DNA from: Oscillospiraceae bacterium | Lineage (GTDB): Bacteria; Bacillota; Clostridia; Oscillospirales; Ruminococcaceae | DNA: 64,000 nt | NCBI GenBank assembly: GCA_021200565.1 | Contig: JAJQGJ010000002.1 | Span: 211,797-275,796 of the forward strand | Direction: 5' to 3' | In this document: piece by piece, positions 8,301 to 16,158 of the stretch | Position numbering within the stretch: position 1 is the first letter of the stretch | Layout of the letters: every line of letters starts with the position of its first letter | Position numbers and translations under genes: made by a program | The notes under the pieces: generated by a model | Told to the model about the DNA's origin: nothing | Databases searched by the model: none | Seen by the model: only the letters and a program-made list of their open reading frames with translations

Positions 8301-9152
8301 CTATTTCTTAAAGAACAATACCCCAAGACAATTCGGTCCGCAATGGCAGGAGACGGTGCAGCCGGCATAGGTCTCAAGGATATTCTCATCCTCAAACGGC
8401 TGCAGCTCCTTGACGAGCAAGCGCACCTTGGTGACTATGTCGTCCGGAACATGCGAATGGGTGATGAAAATCCTTCCGGTGTCGATGTCTGTTCTTCCCG
8501 CAAGCCTGCCTCGGACGTAGTCAAGGATCGACTTTTCCATCGATCCACGGTACTTCTTCCCGACAATCATTGTGCCTTCCGAAACGACTATCTCAGGTCT
8601 TAGCTTCAGAAGATTCGCCCCGAAAGCGACAACTCCGCTGCATCTGCCGCCTTTCTGGAGATAGTCAAGCGTCTGCAAAACGAAGCTGACGTCGAGTTTC
8701 TCCTTCATCTCATTGAGCTTTTCGGCAATTTCAGAAGCCGATAGCCCGTCGTTTGCAAGCTCCCTTGCCTTGATTGCAAGGTGCCCCGAGCCGGTTGAAA
8801 GATTTCTTGAATCGACGGGATAGACATGCCCGAGATCGGATGCTGCGATGCAGGCGTTCTGGTAGCAGGAGGAGAACTCGCTTGAGATGTTGATGTGAAC
8901 AATCTCGCAGCCCTCGTCGACAAACGGTTTGAAAACGTCCTCATACTCGGAGACCGAAACGGCAGACGTCTTCGGAAGGACGCCAGTACGCCCGACGTAA
9001 TCAAAGATCTCAAGCGGCGTGACATCCACTCCATCCCGCCTCATCTCCTCGCCCAGGATCGTCCCAAGCGGAAGGGGCTTAATCTCATACTTTCGATAAA
9101 GCTCCGGACTCAGATCACATGTCGAGTCGCAGGTTACGATTATTTTGCTCAT
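8301..9152 (-). CDS. DegV family fatty-acid-binding protein
   Basis: A 283-residue DegV/FakB-type protein, which binds a fatty acid and in FakA/FakB systems presents it for phosphorylation. It has the N-terminal motif IIVTCDSTCDLSPEL. Near residue 60 is TSAVSVSEYEDVFKPF. The lipid-binding core is IVHINISSEFSSCYQNA with DSRNLSTGSGHLA. The C-terminal domain has RMIVGKKYRG-like sequence and ITHSHVPD. ATG 9152 follows GAAAGGAG. No dhaK-like fakA lies next to it. It is flanked by R2 elements on both sides. Confidence 0.9.
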   Translation of the reverse strand: MSKIIVTCDSTCDLSPELYRKYEIKPLPLGTILGEEMRRDGVDVTPLEIFDYVGRTGVLPKTSAVSVSEYEDVFKPFVDEGCEIVHINISSEFSSCYQNACIAASDLGHVYPVDSRNLSTGSGHLAIKARELANDGLSASEIAEKLNEMKEKLDVSFVLQTLDYLQKGGRCSGVVAFGANLLKLRPEIVVSEGTMIVGKKYRGSMEKSILDYVRGRLAGRTDIDTGRIFITHSHVPDDIVTKVRLLVKELQPFEDENILETYAGCTVSCHCGPNCLGVLFFKK

Positions 9153-9194
9153 GTAGGTACTCCTTTCGAATTTAGTATTCATTATGTAGAACTT

Positions 9195-9270
9195 GTAGGG
9201 GCGGATATTATCCGCCCGCCATACGATGACGGCGAACCATATTCGGGCGGATAATATCCGCCCCTACATT
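9195..9270. repeat. R2 inverted pair
   Basis: Two R2 palindromes in inverted orientation around a short spacer, together able to form one long hairpin. They follow the CotH gene stop and lie before degV, and could act as an RNA 3' stabiliser (inference). Confidence 0.85.
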
Positions 9271-11748
9271 TTACCACCACCTACTCGGCAGCTCCGCCTC
9301 CAATATCCTTTCCTTTGGGTACGGCGTGAACTGGACATAGCTGTCCGAAAGCTCATCATACTTAAGAGCTGAATTCTTTGCGGCGTCTCTCAGATACACC
9401 TCCGAAATCACTTCACCTTCGGCATCTCTAAGAGTGACCGTCTCGAATTCGCTGAAATTGAAGCTCAGCTGAACCAAGCCGACGGAATCGTCACGGAGAT
9501 AGTTCTTGCAGACCAGCTTGAGCTCCTCGCCGGAAGCAAGGGCTCCCGAAGTTATTGTGTATGAATATGTACCGTCGGAAACGCTCAGCCCGACGAGGCT
9601 GACTGTCTCTTCGCCGTAATTTTTAATCGTTACGTAGTCCTGATAGCTGCCCTTGTAGCAGACCTCCGAAATCCGGAGCCCGGCTGTGTCGCAGCTCGTC
9701 ACGAGGCTGATTTTTATATTGTCGCCGTAGAGTTCACCCGAAATCTCGACTTCCTCGTCATAGACCTTCTCGCCGTTGATCTCCCAGTACTCAAACCGGT
9801 AGCCTTCAACCGGCTGGCAGGAAAGAATCTGTGAAGTGCCATCAAAATAGTAGCCGCTGAATGTGTATTCGTCACCCGGGTCAATTCTGGCTGTATTATA
9901 TGTTATTTCGGCGTGGTCGGAAGCCACGATTCGGACAAAATAGGTTGATTTTGAATCGTATTCCGGGAAAATAGCGCTAATCTGCGTCTTGGCGGAGTAG
10001 GGTCTGCCCTCGATCCAGTCTTTTGCATTCTCAAGCTCGCTCGAAATGCTCCAGGTTGAGGTCGTTCCCGCCTCGCCGGCTTTGACAATCTCGTGAAGTC
10101 GTTCTGTGTTGAGGCTGTCGAGGACGTCCGAAACCTTGTCTGAATCACAGTACCAGTTCATGATGTCGCACAAAATGTTGACAAACCGCTCTTTGATGTC
10201 GTCCCGCTTGCAAAGCGAGATGAGAAGGTCGCTTCGGGTGTATTTTTCGCCGTCGTCGTGGACGTCGTCATACCAGTCCTCCGGCATGAGCCCGAAATAC
10301 TCCTCATCGAAGAGATCCTTGATGTTATACTCGAAGAAGCTTGAGCCATAGAGACCAAGTGCGAAGTCGTTGTCGTAGATGAGGAACCGCCACTTGCCGT
10401 CGAAGACTTCATCTTCAGAGGAAAGTGAAGTATCCCCCGAAACAAATCTATACACTTTGTAATTATTATTGGGCCAGTCGCCGTTGCCTACGTAGGCGCA
10501 CATGGCGTAGTAGGTCAGCATGTTGTCGATGTCGACAAGCTCCTCGAACTCGGCAAAAATGGCATCATCAGTGAGATCCTTGTAGGCATATGCCTGAACC
10601 GCTTCCCAGTCGCTCTTTGCTTCCTCAAACCGGTCATCATTATTACCATCTGTAATCATGTACTCGCAGCCCTCAAGTATGTCCCAGGTTCCCTGCTCGA
10701 CGGCATACTGGTGGTCGAGCCAGTCCTCCGAATAGGTGTCCTGAACCCAGGCGAAGCCGTAGTACTCGCCGTTGAGGAAGACAGCCGCAGCCCGGCAATT
10801 CTTGGCGTCCAGCCCGGCGTCCGCTGCGAGCGTCGAGACAACCTCATCCCTCTCGAAGAGATAGCCGTTGTCGTTTGCGCCGGCACGGAGGGAAATCTTG
10901 TTGTAGGACTTGATCTTGTCGCCGTTGACGTCCGTTTCGTCGGTGAAGAATTCGTATCTGAAGCGGTCATTTTCCGAGTCATACTCCTCCCGGGCATAGA
11001 GCCGGAGGTTTTTCTGGCTGTTAGAGCGGCTCCATCCGCCGTAAATTCTCAAGCCGCACGCCTGTGAGATGACGCAGCTGCCGTCGTACTCATAGACCTC
11101 GACATAGGCTGGGCGCTCACCCTCCATTCCGCTCTGGTTCCAGTTGGCGGGATCAGTCGGAACGATTTCGCCCTCTGGGTCGGTTGCCAGGTAGTCATCC
11201 CGCATCTTTCCGGCGATGAAAATTCCGTCCTCATAGTTATAAAGGTAGTCCGGGTCGATTGAAATTGAGAAAACGAGGCAGTCGAACCGCTCGCTGATGT
11301 TCGCTCCAAGGAAGTAGCTCCGGGTGACGGTCTCCGAAAAGCTCCCGTCAGAGTAGACGGCGCAGGCACGGATGGTGTAAAGAATGCACTCTTCGCTGTC
11401 CTTGACCTGCATCGTGATTCCGCCTGAGTAGCTTTCGCCGGAGGTCTGCGGCTCCGAGCCGTCAGTAGTATATAAAATGTCCGTCACTTCAAGATTTCCG
11501 GCGGCTGATGAGCTGAGATAGAGGTGCTGAGTGCTCGAATAGAACCCGCAGTCGATAGAAAACCTCACCGGCTCCTGGTCAGTCGAACCGACGCTGTCCG
11601 TAACGAGCGACGAAGTCGTGATCTGAGAAGCATGAAAGCTCACCCAGTTCTGCGCAAGAATTGTAACGACAATGAGCACCGCCAGAAAGACCGCCACCGC
11701 CGCCGTGAGAATCACCTTATATTTTGCCTTGCCATTAGTACCGTTCAT
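9271..11748 (-). CDS. Secreted/membrane CotH-kinase-fold protein with lamin-tail domain
   Basis: An 825-residue exported protein. A membrane helix (AKYKVILTAAVAVFLAVLIV) sits near the N-terminus without an obvious cleavage site. A chitobiase/FN3-like bundle follows (ILYTTDGSEPQTSG, about 85-150). The CotH domain covers about 200-600, with ACGLRIYGGWSRSNSQKNLRLYARE and LIYDNDFALGLYG as its hallmark motifs. A cell-wall-type repeat domain comes next, and a lamin-tail (LTD) domain at the C-terminus (LRISEVCYKGSYQDYVTIKN). CotH proteins are atypical kinases seen in spore coat and cellulosome settings. Substrates here are unknown. ATG 11748 has GGGAG upstream. Confidence 0.88.
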   Translation of the reverse strand: MNGTNGKAKYKVILTAAVAVFLAVLIVVTILAQNWVSFHASQITTSSLVTDSVGSTDQEPVRFSIDCGFYSSTQHLYLSSSAAGNLEVTDILYTTDGSEPQTSGESYSGGITMQVKDSEECILYTIRACAVYSDGSFSETVTRSYFLGANISERFDCLVFSISIDPDYLYNYEDGIFIAGKMRDDYLATDPEGEIVPTDPANWNQSGMEGERPAYVEVYEYDGSCVISQACGLRIYGGWSRSNSQKNLRLYAREEYDSENDRFRYEFFTDETDVNGDKIKSYNKISLRAGANDNGYLFERDEVVSTLAADAGLDAKNCRAAAVFLNGEYYGFAWVQDTYSEDWLDHQYAVEQGTWDILEGCEYMITDGNNDDRFEEAKSDWEAVQAYAYKDLTDDAIFAEFEELVDIDNMLTYYAMCAYVGNGDWPNNNYKVYRFVSGDTSLSSEDEVFDGKWRFLIYDNDFALGLYGSSFFEYNIKDLFDEEYFGLMPEDWYDDVHDDGEKYTRSDLLISLCKRDDIKERFVNILCDIMNWYCDSDKVSDVLDSLNTERLHEIVKAGEAGTTSTWSISSELENAKDWIEGRPYSAKTQISAIFPEYDSKSTYFVRIVASDHAEITYNTARIDPGDEYTFSGYYFDGTSQILSCQPVEGYRFEYWEINGEKVYDEEVEISGELYGDNIKISLVTSCDTAGLRISEVCYKGSYQDYVTIKNYGEETVSLVGLSVSDGTYSYTITSGALASGEELKLVCKNYLRDDSVGLVQLSFNFSEFETVTLRDAEGEVISEVYLRDAAKNSALKYDELSDSYVQFTPYPKERILEAELPSRWW

Positions 11749-11839
11749 TTTAATCTCCCGCAAAACCCGCATAAAATCAAAAATCTGCTACCTTATATGA
11801 TAGCAGATTTGAGGGGAAATGTAAAGACCAAAAAAACTA

Positions 11840-11868
11840 TTGACAAAGCAATAGCAATGGGGTATAAT
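11840..11868 (+). promoter_or_regulatory. Promoter of cassette B antisense RNA
   Basis: TTGACA 11840-11845, 17-bp spacer, TATAAT 11863-11868. Confidence 0.85.
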
Positions 11869-11874
11869 AATAGC

Positions 11875-11996
11875 AAGAGAGCTGAACTGAAGTCACTCAG
11901 TTCGGGTTCAACCTTATATGTACTGCTGAGTAACAGTACTAAATTCGGAAATTGACCGTCCCCTTGTGTCTTAGGCTAGGCGGTTATTTCTTTTTA
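11875..11996 (+). ncRNA. Cassette B antisense RNA (putative antitoxin)
   Basis: The RNA starts AGCAAGAGAGC. It has hairpin GAACTGA/TCAGTTC, the motif GGTTCAACC, and stem GTACTG/CAGTAC. The terminal stem runs into TATTTCTTTTT inside the 3' codons of the minus-strand peptide gene. GGTTCAACC can pair with GGTTTGACC in the toxin leader with one mismatch and one wobble, a possible recognition site. Confidence 0.7.
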
Positions 11997-12088
11997 TCCC
12001 CGGATTTTAAGCCGAGGATGCCAAGTACTATGTCCGCCATCAGATTAATTACAGATATTACCGTCGTAATAACTTCGAAAATCGTCAT
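11984..12088 (-). CDS. Cassette B small hydrophobic peptide (type I toxin-like)
   Basis: A 34-residue peptide, MTIFEVITTVISVI then a membrane stretch and LGLKSGDKKK. It is identical in protein and DNA to the cassette C peptide at 12678-12782. The leader is also identical, while promoter and antisense sequences differ. AAGGAGGTGG lies 6 nt upstream of ATG 12088. An ACCTT element in the leader can pair with the AAGGAGGT ribosome site, which would hold translation down (inference). Confidence 0.7.
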   Translation of the reverse strand: MTIFEVITTVISVINLMADIVLGILGLKSGDKKK

Positions 12089-12169
12089 AGCAGCCACCTC
12101 CTTAGTTTTATCGAAGGTCAAACCGCAACAATCGCCGCATGCAAGCAATTATCCTCTCTTGCTGCCAGT

Positions 12170-12199
12170 ATTATATCATAGGTTCATAATGCTTGTCAA
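12170..12199 (-). promoter_or_regulatory. Promoter of cassette B toxin mRNA
   Basis: Minus strand TTGACA 12194-12199, 18-bp spacer, TATAAT 12170-12175. The transcript starts near AGCAAGAGAGG. Confidence 0.8.
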
Positions 12200-12220
12200 C
12201 AAGATTATTTGCTAATTTTA

Positions 12221-12326
12221 AAATAAAACCGCACCTGATTGATTCAGTGCGGCATTCCGTAAGATAGTCATTGATTATCGGAAAGAGTGACCGCTACTTG
12301 AATTGCCGTTCAGGTAGCCTCTCACC
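12221..12326 (-). ncRNA. Orphan RNA O1, homologue of the cassette H antitoxin RNA
   Basis: The promoter is at 12333-12361. The RNA starts GATGGTGAGAGG, as in cassette H. It folds a hairpin whose stem ends CTGAA/TTCA-type, keeps the shared GGTCACTCTTTCC segment, and ends in the terminator CCGCAC/GTGCGG followed by TTTTATTTT. No peptide gene faces it. It lies between the inverted cassettes B and C. It is probably a small RNA that could act in trans on cassette H mRNA (inference). Confidence 0.65.
12222..12252 (-). terminator. Rho-independent terminator of orphan RNA O1
   Basis: Stem CCGCAC/GTGCGG (12229-12234 with 12247-12252) with a T run on the minus strand at 12221-12228. Confidence 0.8.
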
Positions 12327-12332
12327 ATCTAC

Positions 12333-12361
12333 ATTATACCCCACCGCTATTGATTTGTCAA
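12333..12361 (-). promoter_or_regulatory. Promoter of orphan RNA O1
   Basis: Minus strand TTGACA 12356-12361, 17-bp spacer, TATAAT 12333-12338. It is nearly identical to the cassette C antisense promoter. Confidence 0.85.
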
Positions 12362-12373
12362 TAGCTTTTTTTA

Positions 12374-12536
12374 TTGTAGGGGCGGATATTATCCGCCCGA
12401 AAACCCCGACGACTCGTGGTATTTCCCGCAAAAATGCGCCGTCGCAAAGCGGCGGATGATGTTCGCCCAAAGCCGAGACGATGCACAACAGCGGGCGGGC
12501 AGGTTACGAAGCAAACTGTATATCCAGCCCCTACAT
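12374..12536. repeat. R2-derived composite repeat
   Basis: An R2 arm, a diverged middle (GCGGATGATGTTCGCCC) and a closing arm GCCCCTACA. An inverted version of its end recurs at 12966-13012. Both copies border cassette promoters. Confidence 0.7.
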
Positions 12537-12567
12537 TTTATACTATGCAACTTTTGTTTGAATTTTG

Positions 12568-12596
12568 TTGACATGGGGTGGTGGATGTGGCATAAT
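12568..12596 (+). promoter_or_regulatory. Promoter of cassette C toxin mRNA
   Basis: TTGACA 12568-12573, 17-bp spacer, CATAAT 12591-12596. Confidence 0.8.
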
Positions 12597-12677
12597 GTCG
12601 ACAGCAAGAGAGGATAATTGCTTGCATGCGGCGATTGTTGCGGTTTGACCTTCGATAAAACTAAGGAGGTGGCTGCT

Positions 12678-12782
12678 ATGACGATTTTCGAAGTTATTAC
12701 GACGGTAATATCTGTAATTAATCTGATGGCGGACATAGTACTTGGCATCCTCGGCTTAAAATCCGGGGATAAAAAGAAATAA
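12678..12782 (+). CDS. Cassette C small hydrophobic peptide (type I toxin-like)
   Basis: A 34-residue peptide identical to cassette B (MTIFEVITTVISVI start, KSGDKKK end), on the opposite strand. Identity between B and C covers the transcript from the AGCAAGAGAGG start to just past the stop and then breaks down. Either the copy was recent or only the transcribed part is kept alike. AAGGAGGTGG precedes ATG 12678. Confidence 0.7.
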   Translation: MTIFEVITTVISVINLMADIVLGILGLKSGDKKK

Positions 12783-12916
12783 CCGCCCCAACTTAGCGTC
12801 ATAAAGGAACGGTCGATTCTCAAATTTAGTGCCACTCCTCAGCTTATTCCACTAAGTTGAGTTAAGAGCACATATTGGGTCGAACCGGAACTGAGTGTGA
12901 TCAGTTCGGCTCTCTT
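12769..12916 (-). ncRNA. Cassette C antisense RNA (putative antitoxin)
   Basis: The promoter is at 12923-12951. The RNA starts AAGCAAGAGAGC, with hairpin GAACTGA/TCAGTTC and then GGTTCGACC. A longer second arm is opened by GTGC and closed by GCAC. The terminal CGG-rich segment runs into TATTTCTTTTT within the toxin codons. It is longer than the other five copies because of an extended second hairpin. Confidence 0.7.
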
Positions 12917-12922
12917 GCTTAT

Positions 12923-12951
12923 ATTATACCCCACCGCTATTGATTTGTCAA
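12923..12951 (-). promoter_or_regulatory. Promoter of cassette C antisense RNA
   Basis: Minus strand TTGACA 12946-12951, 17-bp spacer, TATAAT 12923-12928. Confidence 0.85.
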
Positions 12952-12965
12952 TAGCTTTTTTTATT

Positions 12966-13012
12966 GTAGGGGCTGGATATACAGTTTGCTTCGTAACCTG
13001 CCCGCCCGCTGT
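12966..13012. repeat. R2-derived repeat fragment
   Basis: GTAGGGGCTGGATATAC to CCCGCCCGCTGT, an inverted copy of the outer end of the composite at 12374-12536. Confidence 0.7.
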
Positions 13013-13043
13013 AGTGCAAGTTGTGGGTTCGGGAGGTACCCCC

Positions 13044-13079
13044 AAAAAAACTCCCCCGTCTGTCTGCATCAGGCGGGGG
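13044..13079 (-). terminator. Terminator of the NPTTG surface protein gene
   Basis: Minus strand stem CCCCCGCC/CGGGGGA with a T7 run, 40 nt beyond the stop at 13118. Confidence 0.85.
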
Positions 13080-13117
13080 AATCTGAATTTTAATTATCCT
13101 TCGTTAACAGGAGGAAA

Positions 13118-14770
13118 TTATCTTCTCTTAGAAGCAACAGCAGCAGCTGCAGCTACAGCCATAGGAACGAGAGCCAGAACGATACCAGTGGTAGGGTTGG
13201 TCTCAGCAGCAGGCTCCTCATCAACAACAGAGAGGTCCTCGCCGTCGTCTTCAGTCTCAGTCTCGCCTTCCTCAACAGGCTGCTCGGTATCAACAGTTGT
13301 CTCGTCAACAGGCATGTTGATAAGGAGGTAAGCACCGCCGTCAGCGGAAACCTTCAAAGCAGCACCAGAATCCCACCAGTTCTTGTTGGTGTAAACATCG
13401 CTGCTGGAAATAGTAGCGGTTACGAGCTGATGAACATAGAATGTGCCATTGTAGATACCATAAGTGGTATTGTAAAGGAGGCTAGGATCTACGTCGAAGG
13501 TGAGCTTATCGGTAGAACCATTGAGTACATAGGTGCCAGCAACCTTGTTGTAGAAGCCCAAAGAGCTAGCAGAAGAATACCAGAGTGTGCTGTTGGAGTT
13601 GTCCAAGCTGGTGCTGTCAACGTTAGCATAGAGGGTGTAAACAGCCAAGCCAGAAACATAACCAGTTCCGTAGGTGGAGAGGTCGATAACAACCTGAGCA
13701 GTTGCGCCTTCAGTAGCAGCAGCAGTAGCTACGATAGCTCTGTTAGCAAGGGTGTGATCCCAGTAGAGAGCAGAACCAGTTACGTCAGTACCGGTAGTGT
13801 CGGAAATGATGGTAACAGTGCTAGCGCTGGAAGAAGAAGCGTCGTCCTTGGTTACAGAACCGAAGTCTACGATGTCCTTAGCGTTGATAGTAGAAGGTGT
13901 GGAACCGTCAACAGGAGTGTAGGTGATCTTCATAGAAGAACCATAGTTAGAGCTGTCATAGTTAGCAACTCTTACAGTGTAGTCAGTGGAATCGTCGATA
14001 ATGACCTCATCTGCGAAGAAGCCGTCGCCATCGGTATCAACAGTAGTGTCAACGAGCATAGCAGTTACATTAGCGTTGTCGCTAACCCAAGCATCGAATG
14101 CACCGGGCATCCAACCAGAGTATGCGCCGTAGCCAGAAACACCGAGAAGGCTGTCAGCATCAACATAGGAGATAACGTCATTGCAAGCATCCAAATAGCT
14201 GGTGCTCTGAGCAGTAACAGTAGCAGTGATGGTTACAGGGGTGTTCTCAGAAACCAAAGTGGACTGAGGAATCTGTGCGTTGCCAACAGTGCCATAGTTT
14301 CTTGCGAAGTATCCAACATCAACATACTGAGTGTATACACTGTAGTTGTAGCCGAGCCAGTAAACATAGCCATTAGCATCAGTAAGAGCTGCGTTTACGT
14401 CAGTTGTATAAGTTGTAGTATCAGTACCATCAACATAGATAGGAGATACATCAGTAGAAGCATCAACGCCCTTAAGGGAAACGGTTACGCCGTTAACAGT
14501 AAGGGTGTATGCGATGTCATAAGCTGCGAAGCTACCATAAGCTGCCAAGTTAGTAGGCAAGATAACCTCGAGCTGGTCACCATTGTTGAGGTAACCGAAG
14601 ATTGCATAAGCGGGAACGGTCCAAGTCATGGTAGCTGAATAGCTATAGCTGGTACCATTAGTGAGCGGGATCTTGATTGTCTCGTACTCAGTAGCGAATG
14701 CAGAGAGAGCCATTGCAGAGATGGCGAGCGTGACTGCCAAAACGACAGCCAAGAGCTTTCTCATTTTCAT
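13118..14770 (-). CDS. Secreted cell-wall-anchored surface protein with NPTTG sorting signal
   Basis: A 550-residue exported protein. A clear Sec signal peptide (MKMRKLLAVVLAVTLAISAM to SAFA) opens it. About 470 residues of Ser/Thr/Val/Tyr-rich beta-type sequence with no recognised domain follow. An acidic linker (EEGETETEDDGEDLSV) precedes the C-terminal signal NPTTG, a hydrophobic stretch and KRR. This is a variant sortase signal (NPxTG), so covalent wall attachment is likely; no sortase gene is in the window. ATG 14770 has AGGAGG 9 nt upstream, while a longer frame to 15004 enters the R1 repeat. It is monocistronic, with its own promoter and terminator. Confidence 0.85.
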   Translation of the reverse strand: MKMRKLLAVVLAVTLAISAMALSAFATEYETIKIPLTNGTSYSYSATMTWTVPAYAIFGYLNNGDQLEVILPTNLAAYGSFAAYDIAYTLTVNGVTVSLKGVDASTDVSPIYVDGTDTTTYTTDVNAALTDANGYVYWLGYNYSVYTQYVDVGYFARNYGTVGNAQIPQSTLVSENTPVTITATVTAQSTSYLDACNDVISYVDADSLLGVSGYGAYSGWMPGAFDAWVSDNANVTAMLVDTTVDTDGDGFFADEVIIDDSTDYTVRVANYDSSNYGSSMKITYTPVDGSTPSTINAKDIVDFGSVTKDDASSSSASTVTIISDTTGTDVTGSALYWDHTLANRAIVATAAATEGATAQVVIDLSTYGTGYVSGLAVYTLYANVDSTSLDNSNSTLWYSSASSLGFYNKVAGTYVLNGSTDKLTFDVDPSLLYNTTYGIYNGTFYVHQLVTATISSSDVYTNKNWWDSGAALKVSADGGAYLLINMPVDETTVDTEQPVEEGETETEDDGEDLSVVDEEPAAETNPTTGIVLALVPMAVAAAAAVASKRR

Positions 14771-14881
14771 GATAAATTTCCTCCTTAAAGAAATTATTTT
14801 TATCCCTATAAACGGGTATAGAGATTCGAGTTTTGGGCATAATATTTGCCCGATTTGTTCGGAATAACCCGACACACCGAC

Positions 14882-14910
14882 ATTATAGCACCGAGGTGAG
14901 GTCTTGTCAA
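14882..14910 (-). promoter_or_regulatory. Promoter of the NPTTG surface protein gene
   Basis: Minus strand TTGACA 14905-14910, 17-bp spacer, TATAAT 14882-14887. It leaves a 5' leader of about 105 nt. Confidence 0.85.
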
Positions 14911-14943
14911 GTACTTTTTTAAATATTTGATGATCACTAGCAC

Positions 14944-15112
14944 TCCTGCGGAGTGCGCCCTCTCTGTCAGCTTCGCTGACATCTCCCCCAAAGGGGGGAG
15001 ACAAGTTTTCACCTCATCCACGCTCTTGGCTCTCCCTCTGGGAGAGCTGTCGCCACAAGGCGACTGAGAGGGCGACGGCGAAGCCGTCGTCGCCGCAAGG
15101 CGAATTAGAGGT
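14944..15112. repeat. R1 hairpin repeats
   Basis: Two R1 units plus extra GCCG/CGGC hairpins. The 15113-15260 stretch beyond it is AT-rich and holds no gene or clear signal that I can see. Confidence 0.8.
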
Positions 15113-15261
15113 CAATATCGGTCTCTCGGAATTAGCCTTCCGCTGTTTAAGTAGTGTCAAAAAGGGCGCAAAAAGTTGCAAAAAGTTTTGAAAAAATTAT
15201 TTTTGGGCAAGATGCATAATTTGCGAATGATTTTGAGACAGCTGATGAGCATAGTGCACAA

Positions 15262-15330
15262 TGTAGGGGCGGATATTATCCGCCCGCTGTTGTGCCATCG
15301 TCTCGGCTTGGGGCGAACATCATCCGCCCG
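15262..15330. repeat. R2 repeat with diverged second arm
   Basis: A perfect R2 arm followed by the variant GCGAACATCATCCGCCCG; the closing GCCCCTACA is at 15467-15476. Confidence 0.75.
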
Positions 15331-15361
15331 AACCCAAGCATAACGTATCCTCGCACAATTA

Positions 15362-15465
15362 TGGCTCCCCTACGCTTAGGGGAGCTGTCGCCGCAGGCGA
15401 CTGAGGGGTGCGACCCCGCAGGGGTCGCTCGGCAAGGCGGCTTCAGCCGCCGCAGACGATTTATC
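15362..15465. repeat. R1 hairpin repeat
   Basis: GGCTCCCC/GGGGAGC stem, GTCGCCGCAGGCGAC hairpin and TGAGGGGTG end, nested in the R2 composite. Confidence 0.8.
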
Positions 15466-15506
15466 CAGCCCCTACACTTAAATACAATTAAAATAAAACA
15501 GAGCTA

Positions 15507-15535
15507 TTGACAAAACAGCCTTTTAGGGGTATAAT
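15507..15535 (+). promoter_or_regulatory. Promoter of cassette D antisense RNA
   Basis: TTGACA 15507-15512, 17-bp spacer, TATAAT 15530-15535. Confidence 0.85.
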
Positions 15536-15541
15536 AAAAGC

Positions 15542-15659
15542 AAGAGAGCGGGGCTGCTGTAACAGCCTCGGCTCAACCAAAATGTGCAACTTCAGGGTTA
15601 CACTAAAAGTGGAATTGGTCGAGGACTTGCTAACCTAGCTCTCGGCTATTTCTTTTTGT
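15542..15659 (+). ncRNA. Cassette D antisense RNA (putative antitoxin)
   Basis: The RNA starts AGCAAGAGAGC. Its first hairpin is GGCTG/CAGCC where other copies have GAACTG/CAGTTC, a compensatory change that supports the fold. The second stem is GTGCAAC/GTTACAC. It runs into TATTTCTTTTT within the minus-strand peptide codons. Confidence 0.7.
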
Positions 15660-15750
15660 TCCCGGATTTTAAGCCGAGAACGCCAAGTACTATGCCCGCA
15701 ATCAGATCTATCAGTGAAATCACGATGGAGATCACGTCAGAAATCGTCAT
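15646..15750 (-). CDS. Cassette D small hydrophobic peptide (type I toxin-like)
   Basis: A 34-residue peptide: MTISDVISIVISLID, a membrane stretch, then LGLKSGNKKK. It differs from the cassette E peptide at only two positions. GAGGAGGTGG lies 6 nt upstream of ATG 15750. A longer in-frame reading to 15840 would cover the promoter and is not credible. It lies back to back with cassette H, 39 bp between the facing -35 boxes. Confidence 0.7.
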   Translation of the reverse strand: MTISDVISIVISLIDLIAGIVLGVLGLKSGNKKK

Positions 15751-15811
15751 AACGACCACCTCCTCAGTTTTATCCAAGTTCAAGCCGTTTTTTCGCTCTC
15801 TCGCTGCCGAC

Positions 15812-15840
15812 ATTATAACATATATTCGGTACGCTGTCAA
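15812..15840 (-). promoter_or_regulatory. Promoter of cassette D toxin mRNA
   Basis: Minus strand TTGACA 15835-15840, 17-bp spacer, TATAAT 15812-15817. Confidence 0.85.
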
Positions 15841-15879
15841 CGATTTTCAAACAAAAGTTGCATAGCGCAAAAAAGGCTA

Positions 15880-15908
15880 TTGACAAAATAGCTCAGGTGG
15901 GGTATAAT
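15880..15908 (+). promoter_or_regulatory. Promoter of cassette H antisense RNA
   Basis: TTGACA 15880-15885, 17-bp spacer, TATAAT 15903-15908. Confidence 0.85.
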
Positions 15909-15914
15909 AAAAGA

Positions 15915-16025
15915 GGTGAGAGGGTTGCCAGAAGTGAGAATTCAGGCAACGATCACTCTTTCCAAAATTCGATGAATTTAGTTCTAAGTAACCGCGCTGA
16001 AATGCTCAGGCGCGGTTATTTCTTT
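15915..16025 (+). ncRNA. Cassette H antisense RNA (putative antitoxin, second family)
   Basis: The RNA starts GGTGAGAGG. It folds hairpin GTTGCC/GGCAAC with an inner GAA/TTC, keeps GATCACTCTTTCC, and ends in terminator CCGCGC/GCGCGG plus TTATTTCTTT. The terminator overlaps the last codons of the facing peptide gene. Orphans O1 and O2 keep the same start, hairpin, CACTCTYTCC segment and terminator type. Confidence 0.7.
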
Positions 16026-16105
16026 CGGCGTTCGCCAAGGTCGAGACCTAATCTGATGGCTGTCAATACAAGAAGTATCAACTGGATGGTTTGTGCGATG
16101 TCCAT
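16016..16105 (-). CDS. Cassette H 29-residue hydrophobic peptide (second type I toxin-like family)
   Basis: A 29-residue peptide: MDIAQTIQLILLVLTAIRLG then LDLGERRKK. One membrane helix and a basic tail, but no sequence similarity to the 34-residue family. GGGAGGTGGAG lies 8 nt upstream of ATG 16105. Its mRNA starts GGTGAGAGG, the same start as its antisense RNA. It is too short for ordinary gene callers. A toxin role is inferred from the convergent layout and peptide form. Confidence 0.65.
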   Translation of the reverse strand: MDIAQTIQLILLVLTAIRLGLDLGERRKK

Positions 16106-16158
16106 TGAGGCTCCACCTCCCTTCGCAGGGAAAGAGCGACCATCCTCTCACCATCGAC

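Noticed and set aside
13430..14638. 402-codon open frame on the + strand
   Set aside because: It lies opposite the Ser/Thr/Val-rich surface protein gene, whose codon bias leaves the other strand open; no ribosome site or promoter.
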